This document shows positions 59,204 to 64,000 of a DNA stretch of 64,000 nt, piece by piece. The translations under genes were made by a program, and so were the position numbers. The stretch covers positions 558,001-622,000 of the forward strand of contig CBDCAU010000003.1 of assembly GCA_965214115.1 (NCBI GenBank), read 5' to 3'. The number at the start of each line of letters is the position of its first letter. Positions within the stretch are counted from its first letter, which is position 1. Origin of the DNA: Owenweeksia sp965214115. Its GTDB lineage: Bacteria > Bacteroidota > Bacteroidia > Flavobacteriales > Schleiferiaceae. The notes beneath the pieces were generated by a model, which worked only from the letters and a program-made list of their open reading frames with translations, was not told the origin of the DNA and made no database searches.

Positions 59204-60370
59204 ATGCTCTTTTTAGAGATTTTTTTTAACGCGATTTTCTACGCCTCCCGCCCTTGTCGGCCATCGGGCAGAAGGGATTCCCAAAACCACTTTGTTATAA
59301 AAGCACATCAATTTTCGCGGCATTCCGATGCCCAGTTTTTCAAAACGCTCCGCCAGCGGGTGAACGATTATTTCACCAGCAGCAACAAATCAAAATTCGG
59401 CGGCGGCCGGTTGATTTTCAAGATGGGCGTGATGCTCGCGCTCTTTTTCGTTCCTTTTTTCACGCTCCTTTTCGGTGGCATTTCCAGTCCTTGGCTTTTC
59501 ATCGGGCTGTGGATGCTGATGGGATTGGGCATCGCGGGAATCGGCGTGAACATTATGCACGACGCCAATCACGGCTCTTTTTCCAAAAACAAATTCATCA
59601 ACAACAGCGTACGCTTGGTGATGAATTTGCTGGGCGGCGACGCTTCGATTTGGCGCTTGCAGCACAACGTTCTGCACCATACTTATACGAACATCCACGA
59701 AAGCGACGAGGACATTATTGGGCCGCCGTTTCTGCGGTTTTCGCCCCACGACGAAAAGAAGAAAGTGCACCGTTTGCAATTCATTTATGCGTGGTTTCTT
59801 TATGGAATGATGACGCTGATAAAAGTGGCTTATACCGATTTTAAGCGCGCCATCCGTTACCGGAAAATGGGGCTGATAAGGACGCGCAAAGAATTTGTGG
59901 CGCGGCTTTTCAAAATCAGCATTGGTAAAATTATGTACTTCGCTTATATGCTGGTGTTGCCGATGATTTTGACCTCCAATATCTGGTTGGTCATCGCTGG
60001 GTTTTTGGTGATGCACTTGGTGTCAGGCTTCGTCTTGACGGTGATTTTTCAAACGGCCCACGTGATGCCCACCACCGAATATCCGCTGCCCAACGAGGAT
60101 GGCGTGATGGACAATAGCTGGGCAGTGCACCAACTGCGGACCACGACCAACTTTGCCCCTAAGAGCCGCATTTTTTCGTGGTTTGTGGGAGGTTTGAATT
60201 ACCAAGTAGAACACCACCTTTTCGCAAATATCAGCCACGTCCATTATCGGGATTTGTCAAAAATAGTGGCGCGGACGGCGCGCGAATTCGGCATCCCGTA
60301 TCACAGCCAACCCACCTTTGCGATGGCCGTTGCCAGCCACGGCAGGATGCTTTATCAATTGGGGAGGTAG
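59204..60370 (+). CDS. Membrane fatty acid desaturase
   Basis: 388 residues as written from ATG 59204. Three histidine boxes are clear: HDANHGS, HNVLHHT and QVEHHLF, which hold the di-iron centre. Four helices lie between them. FFKTLRQRVNDYF near residue 45 matches the usual N-terminus of this acyl-lipid delta-5/delta-6-type group. The first ~30 residues (RPCRPSGRRDSQ) look non-conserved, so the real start may lie further in at a non-ATG codon. It introduces double bonds in membrane lipids, often in cold adaptation. Confidence 0.87.
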   Translation: MLFLEIFFNAIFYASRPCRPSGRRDSQNHFVIKAHQFSRHSDAQFFKTLRQRVNDYFTSSNKSKFGGGRLIFKMGVMLALFFVPFFTLLFGGISSPWLFIGLWMLMGLGIAGIGVNIMHDANHGSFSKNKFINNSVRLVMNLLGGDASIWRLQHNVLHHTYTNIHESDEDIIGPPFLRFSPHDEKKKVHRLQFIYAWFLYGMMTLIKVAYTDFKRAIRYRKMGLIRTRKEFVARLFKISIGKIMYFAYMLVLPMILTSNIWLVIAGFLVMHLVSGFVLTVIFQTAHVMPTTEYPLPNEDGVMDNSWAVHQLRTTTNFAPKSRIFSWFVGGLNYQVEHHLFANISHVHYRDLSKIVARTAREFGIPYHSQPTFAMAVASHGRMLYQLGR

Positions 60371-60372
60371 CG

Positions 60373-60480
60373 GTTTGCAGTCAGCAGTTTGCAATTGGCA
60401 GTTAGCAATCACCGCGATGCGCCCGCTGTCGCGCGTTCCGATAACCCTCGCTGCCGCGTGATTTTATCGCGTGTGCACAC
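60373..60480. repeat. Intergenic low-complexity and GCGCG-rich tract
   Basis: CAGTCAGCAGTTTGCAATTG-type text (to 60410) is followed by CGCGCGTTCCGATAACC and CGCGTGATTTTATCGCG words. It is the first part of the 248-base gap between desaturase and helicase; the rest is an A-rich leader. No gene is seen. Confidence 0.35.
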
Positions 60481-60618
60481 TTTCTAAATCTTTATAAAAC
60501 TATTTTACTTAAAAAGAATCTCCAAAAAGAGATTTTAAACCATAGAAACCAAACAAAATTTCTATTAAAAAAGAGCCGCTTTTCTCTATAAAAAAGCAAC
60601 CCAAAAAATTTAAAAAAT

Positions 60619-61839
60619 ATGTCAAATACACAAACTAAAAAAAGAAGCGGAAATTCGAACAAAAACCGCAATCAGAATCGGCCTTTCAAAAAAAGAGGGC
60701 CGCAGCCTCAGCGCAACCGACGTAAGCAAAGTTCGGTGGATATTAATTTATTGACCCAAAAAGCTGCGTCGCAACCTGTAGTAGAAGAATTCAAGGCGAG
60801 CCGCACTTTCAATGAAATGCCGCTGCACCCCCAACTGAAATCAGCGATTGCCAAAAAGGGATATAAACATCCCACGGAAATTCAAGACAGGAGTTTGGAG
60901 GCGCTTTTGGAGGGTCGCGATATTATGGGAATCGCCCAAACCGGAACTGGAAAAACGGGTGCGTTTCTGATTCCTATCATCCACAGATTATTGGAAAACA
61001 AGCGCAATTTTCAAACCTTGGTGATGGTGCCGACCCGCGAACTGGCGGTGCAAGTGGAAGAAGAATTCCGCAGCCTTTCCAAGGGGCTGGGCGTTTACAG
61101 CGCGTGTTTCATCGGCGGGACGAACATCAACCGCGACCTGCAAAACCTGCGTAGGAAAAGCCATCTGGTGGTGGGCACCCCGGGCCGTCTTTTGGATTTG
61201 TACCAACGGCGCGCGCTGCAATTCCGAGATTTCCAAGTTTTGGTCTTGGATGAATTCGACAGGATGTTGGATATGGGATTTGCGCGTGACGTAAACCGTA
61301 TCACCGACGCGATGACCAGCCGCAAGCACACGATGCTTTTTTCCGCCACCTTGGATAAACAGCAGCAACCTTACATCAACAAACTTTTGCAAAATCCGGT
61401 GGAAGTGAAAGTGAGCAGCGGCGAGGCCACGGGCGACCACATCGAACAAGAAATCATCCGCCTGAAAGAAGGCGAGGACAAATTCGGGCGTTTGCTGAGT
61501 ATGGTGCAAAACCCAGAATTCGAGAAAGTTTTGGTGTTTGCGGAGACCAAGAGGTGGGTAAACCGCGTGAACAAAAAACTGATGAAAGCGGGCGTAAAAT
61601 CCGATGAAATCCACGGCAATAAAACGCAGAATTACCGGCAGAAAGCGTTGAACAAATTCAAGGACGGAAAAGTTAATGTTTTGGTAGCCACGGATGTAGC
61701 GGCGCGCGGGCTGGATGTTTCGGACATCACGCACGTCATCAACTACCAACTGCCGGGCAGCATCGACAGCTACATCCACCGCATTGGCCGCACGGGGCGC
61801 GCCGGAAAGAAAGGAAGAGCCTTTACTTTTGTAAACTAA
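60619..61839 (+). CDS. DEAD-box family RNA helicase
   Basis: 406 residues. A basic disordered N-terminus (about 1-50, KKRSGNSNKNRNQNRPFKKR) precedes the Q motif GYKHPTEIQDRSLEA. AQTGTGKTGAF, PTRELAVQVEEE, VLDEFDRMLDMGF (DEFD in place of DEAD), SATLDK and HRIGRTGRAGKKG follow. RhlE-like size. It unwinds RNA in ribosome assembly or mRNA decay. The next gene is a cold-shock-domain protein 28 bases on, so a cold-response operon is likely. A long A-rich leader precedes it. Confidence 0.93.
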   Translation: MSNTQTKKRSGNSNKNRNQNRPFKKRGPQPQRNRRKQSSVDINLLTQKAASQPVVEEFKASRTFNEMPLHPQLKSAIAKKGYKHPTEIQDRSLEALLEGRDIMGIAQTGTGKTGAFLIPIIHRLLENKRNFQTLVMVPTRELAVQVEEEFRSLSKGLGVYSACFIGGTNINRDLQNLRRKSHLVVGTPGRLLDLYQRRALQFRDFQVLVLDEFDRMLDMGFARDVNRITDAMTSRKHTMLFSATLDKQQQPYINKLLQNPVEVKVSSGEATGDHIEQEIIRLKEGEDKFGRLLSMVQNPEFEKVLVFAETKRWVNRVNKKLMKAGVKSDEIHGNKTQNYRQKALNKFKDGKVNVLVATDVAARGLDVSDITHVINYQLPGSIDSYIHRIGRTGRAGKKGRAFTFVN

Positions 61840-61867
61840 GAATTTAAAAAAAAAGAGACATCAATTT

Positions 61868-62305
61868 ATGGGAAGGTCACAAGAGACGTTTGGCAAAAAA
61901 GAACGTGAAAAAAAGAAGCGCAAAAAGGCGGAAGAAAAGGCAAAACGCCGCGAAGAGCGCAAGGAAAATCCCGTGGGGATGAGCGATAACATCACTTACG
62001 TGGATGAGTTTGGGCAGTTTCACGATACCCCGCCCGAGCCGGCCAAAAAGGTGAAAGCCAAGAATATTGTGTTGGGCGTGCCGTCCAGCGAGGGTTTTGA
62101 GGAAGACCCGGTTCGCCAAGGTACGGTCACGTTTTTCAACCACGAAAAGGGCTACGGATTCATCAAAGATGCCGAGTCTTCCGAGGGTGTTTTCGTTCAC
62201 ATCAACAATGTGACGGAGGAAATTGCTGAAGGGAACAAAGTGGAATTTGAGACGGAAAAGGGGCCGAAGGGACTGAGCGCGGTGAAGGTGAAGGTGGTGA
62301 GGTGA
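61868..62305 (+). CDS. Cold-shock-domain protein with charged N-terminal extension
   Basis: 145 residues. The first ~80 are basic coiled-coil-like (EKKKRKKAEEKAKRREERK), then a linker. The CSD occupies about 82-145, with GTVTFFNHEKGYGFIKDA (RNP1) and GVFVHINNV (RNP2). It should bind single-stranded RNA, probably together with the helicase encoded 28 bases upstream. Confidence 0.92.
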   Translation: MGRSQETFGKKEREKKKRKKAEEKAKRREERKENPVGMSDNITYVDEFGQFHDTPPEPAKKVKAKNIVLGVPSSEGFEEDPVRQGTVTFFNHEKGYGFIKDAESSEGVFVHINNVTEEIAEGNKVEFETEKGPKGLSAVKVKVVR

Positions 62306-62362
62306 GGAAGGTAATTCGGTTGTAATTCAATCGTAACTGGTTGTAATTTAGTCGCATTAGGA

Positions 62363-62402
62363 AGACCTGATGGGTTTTTGAAACCTGTCAGGTCTTTTTT
62401 TA
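62363..62402 (+). terminator. Terminator of the helicase/cold-shock operon (GACCTGTCAG family)
   Basis: A long stem from AGACCTGATGGGTTT to AAACCTGTCAGGTCT is followed by eight T. Same family as 20316 and 63524. Confidence 0.85.
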
Positions 62403-62522
62403 TTGGAAAAATTTGGAATTTGTTTTATGAATTTAATTAGGGGTTTAATTTTACAATTATTCAATGATTAGCACAATTTTAAAAAACTAATAACCAAACT
62501 ACTAAACCTAAAAGTTTAGAAT

Positions 62523-63101
62523 TTGAAAATTGTATCTATATTTGCCGACACAGATGCTAACCCTCCCGTAGGTTTGTTTTCGGTGTGCCTGAATGCAGAG
62601 CTAAACCCACTGGACGAATATGAAAATCTATTGGAGCGCTTTTCGGATGTCGAATATTTGCGGCAATATTTCAAAGTGCGACGGCATTTTTTGCAAACAG
62701 GCTTTTATGCAGGTACTTCAATAAATGATGCCATCGAGCAAACGTTGGAAGAATCCAGTGCGCTTTTCTTCCATATTGAACACCTCGCAAATAAAGGTTT
62801 AGATGAACTCTGCTCATATTTAAGTGCCGCCTTCCAACCTCTTGATAATCAGAATTATCGCCAAACGGAATTGCAAAAAAGCAAAGCGAAAGGGGAGAGG
62901 CGCAAAAGTTGGCTTCGCCTTTATGCAGTCAAGGTTGCGCCAAATTTTTTTATACTGACCGACGGCGGTATCAAATTGGTAAGGCAGATGAAGGAGGACG
63001 AATCTTTGCTAAGAGAACTCAAAAAGCTGGAAAGAATCCGGAATTTTTTAATCGAATCCGAGCTTTACTTTCCTGAAGATTATGGCGAATTGGAATGGTA
63101 G
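62523..63101 (+). CDS. Putative toxin of an Xre-linked toxin-antitoxin pair (RelE/HigB-like C-terminus)
   Basis: 192 residues from TTG 62523; the first in-frame Met is far inside, and KIVSIFAD fits the expected N-terminal strand of this family. DVEYLRQYFKV follows, then SWLRLYAVKVAPNFFILTDG and GGIKLVRQMKEDESLLRELK. This end resembles the RelE/HigB core. The Xre gene follows with a 7-base overlap (ATG 63095) or 14 bases later. The toxin-first order is as in HigBA. Function is inferred from layout and motif similarity only. Confidence 0.65.
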   Translation: MKIVSIFADTDANPPVGLFSVCLNAELNPLDEYENLLERFSDVEYLRQYFKVRRHFLQTGFYAGTSINDAIEQTLEESSALFFHIEHLANKGLDELCSYLSAAFQPLDNQNYRQTELQKSKAKGERRKSWLRLYAVKVAPNFFILTDGGIKLVRQMKEDESLLRELKKLERIRNFLIESELYFPEDYGELEW

Positions 63102-63496
63102 AAACACCTGCGAATATGGAAAAGAAAAACTTGAAGAAAAAATTGCAAAAGGTACTTAGCGACCAACCTTCTGGTGCGTTGGAAAAAACGAAATGGATGC
63201 GTGAAAACCGAAGTTGGTTAAAAAAATCGCAAAATATCGCAATGAAGGTGCTGGATATTCTTGAGGCGAAGGGGTGGAACAAACAAGACTTGGCTCAAAG
63301 AATGAGCGTGTCGGCCCAACAAGTGAGTAAAATTGTAAAGGGGAAGGAAAATCTCACATTGGCCACCATCGCCAAATTGGAAAATGCACTGGAAGTCACG
63401 CTGATACAAACTTTGGAAGGCGTCAGTTTGCCGGATAGGATAGAAGAATGGGAGGCGACAGTTCACGGGCATTTGCGCCGCGTTTCTCAAGAATAA
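63095..63496 (+). CDS. Xre-family HTH antitoxin-like regulator
   Basis: 133 residues from ATG 63095; ATG 63116 (MEKKNLKKKL) is an alternative start. The HTH reads GWNKQDLAQRMSVSAQQVSK with IVKGKENLTLATIAKLENAL. It should repress its own operon and neutralise the upstream protein. The N-terminal ~60 residues, with TKWMRENRSWLKKSQNIA, are the likely partner-binding part. Confidence 0.82.
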   Translation: MVETPANMEKKNLKKKLQKVLSDQPSGALEKTKWMRENRSWLKKSQNIAMKVLDILEAKGWNKQDLAQRMSVSAQQVSKIVKGKENLTLATIAKLENALEVTLIQTLEGVSLPDRIEEWEATVHGHLRRVSQE

Positions 63497-63523
63497 CTTA
63501 TTTAACTGTTAGTTTGGAGAGAA

Positions 63524-63563
63524 GATTTGACAGGTTTTTTGAAATCTGTCAGGTCTTTTTTTT
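63524..63563 (+). terminator. Terminator of the toxin-antitoxin-like pair (GACCTGTCAG family)
   Basis: GATTTGACAG (63524-63533) pairs with CTGTCAGGTC (63546-63555) using two G-U pairs, followed by T-run. Third copy of the family in the window. Confidence 0.8.
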
Positions 63564-63582
63564 AATTTTAGATCTTGTAACA

Positions 63583-63933
63583 ATGAATGAATTAATCGGA
63601 AGTTTTTGCTACGAACTGATGCAATCGGGAAATGTCGTGGGTGAATTTACCAACAATTTAAATCCCCGAATTTTTTCGGAGAGCGCTGACCGGAGAGCCG
63701 GAATTGTGAATGAATTTGAAGGTAACTATATTTCCACTTGGCGTGAAGTTAATGAGGAAGACATAATGGCGGTAACCTTGGTGATTAGACCAATGGATGA
63801 CGCAAATGGCAACAAGTTTCATCTAACTTGGAACCGGCGAAACAATGGCGAACTGATGTTCACGGGGGAGGGTTTTCTCCATCGGGGAATGCTGGTCGGC
63901 CATTATAATCTTCCGAATCAGAGTGTTGAATAA
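63583..63933 (+). CDS. Small protein of unknown function, beta-rich
   Basis: 116 residues from ATG 63583; the longer open frame upstream runs through the terminator and is rejected. Strand-like pattern GNYISTWREV, AVTLVIRPMD, KFHLTWNRRN, ELMFTGEGFL and MLVGHYNL suggests a small beta barrel. There is no signal peptide. No family was recognised. It begins 20 bases after the terminator of the toxin-antitoxin-like pair. Confidence 0.6.
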   Translation: MNELIGSFCYELMQSGNVVGEFTNNLNPRIFSESADRRAGIVNEFEGNYISTWREVNEEDIMAVTLVIRPMDDANGNKFHLTWNRRNNGELMFTGEGFLHRGMLVGHYNLPNQSVE

Positions 63934-64000
63934 GCGAATGGTGAATTCCCCACACGATCTCCCATCCAAACCATTCTCCCTACTCCTTCTCATCCAAAAT

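Noticed and set aside
60619..61839. DEFD instead of DEAD as loss of helicase activity
   Set aside because: The catalytic D-E and the final D are kept; variation at the third position is tolerated, and all other motifs are intact.
62537..62544. Perfect promoter -7 sequence TATATTTG
   Set aside because: It lies inside codons for SIFAD at the start of the toxin-like gene; the N-terminus MKIVSIFAD fits its family, so the match is most likely coincidence.

Overview
The window is a 64 kb piece of a Bacteroidota chromosome. Evidence: several secreted proteins end in type IX secretion (T9SS) sorting domains, there is a SusC/RagA-style TonB receptor with a CarboxypepD-like N-domain, a Lacal_2735-family micro-protein, LytS/LytTR sensor pairs, almost no Shine-Dalgarno sequences, and promoters matching the Bacteroidota -7 element TAnnTTTG. 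A Saprospiria-like member is possible, but the window does not prove the order. No tRNA, rRNA, CRISPR array, transposase, integrase or phage structural gene was seen. No gene-free stretch exceeds about 280 bases.

Layout. 1-1785: serine biosynthesis (serC end, serA) and a terminator. 1809-9526: an orphan antitoxin-like gene, a LiaF-like membrane protein with its LytS/LytTR pair, a nested intergenic repeat, a micro-protein, and a second LytTR/LytS pair translationally chained to a TonB-dependent receptor. 9592-13884: RES/Xre toxin-antitoxin pair downstream of mfd. 13985-16184: a small defence island holding a DUF3800 gene facing a short structured RNA, and an Abi_2 (HEPN) gene with its own terminated leader RNA; the Abi gene is broken by an 8-bp tandem duplication. 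16283-28810: mostly housekeeping and metabolic genes (NTF2-like, SDR, fructose-bisphosphatase, thioredoxin-like, peptide transporter, DPP IV, FAD-linked oxidase, PAS histidine kinase) plus a DUF433/DUF5615 pair. 28994-33860: tandem T9SS-secreted paralogues. 34554-53484: a surface polysaccharide region with four glycosyltransferases, an initiating sugar transferase, an ABC exporter, three different sulfotransferases and an O-antigen ligase, interrupted by an AAA ATPase cassette flanked by 15-bp repeats, an M1 peptidase, recG and a third T9SS protein. 53626-63933: VTT membrane protein, class III aminotransferase, BioY, MATE, sigma-54 activator, desaturase, RNA helicase plus cold-shock protein, a toxin-antitoxin-like pair and an unknown gene.

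The most unusual items are (1) the ATPase cassette at 36702-37958, whose repeat arrays contain its promoter and supply the stop codons of both neighbouring polysaccharide genes; (2) the two protein/RNA defence-like loci at 14027-16184; and (3) the toxin-antitoxin-like pair at 62523-63496. The surface-polysaccharide genes together suggest a sulfated glycan exported by an ABC transporter.

Start codons were moved downstream of the longest open frame wherever a signal peptide, conserved N-terminus or overlap with the upstream stop favoured it. All family names are from reading motifs by eye; no database search was run.
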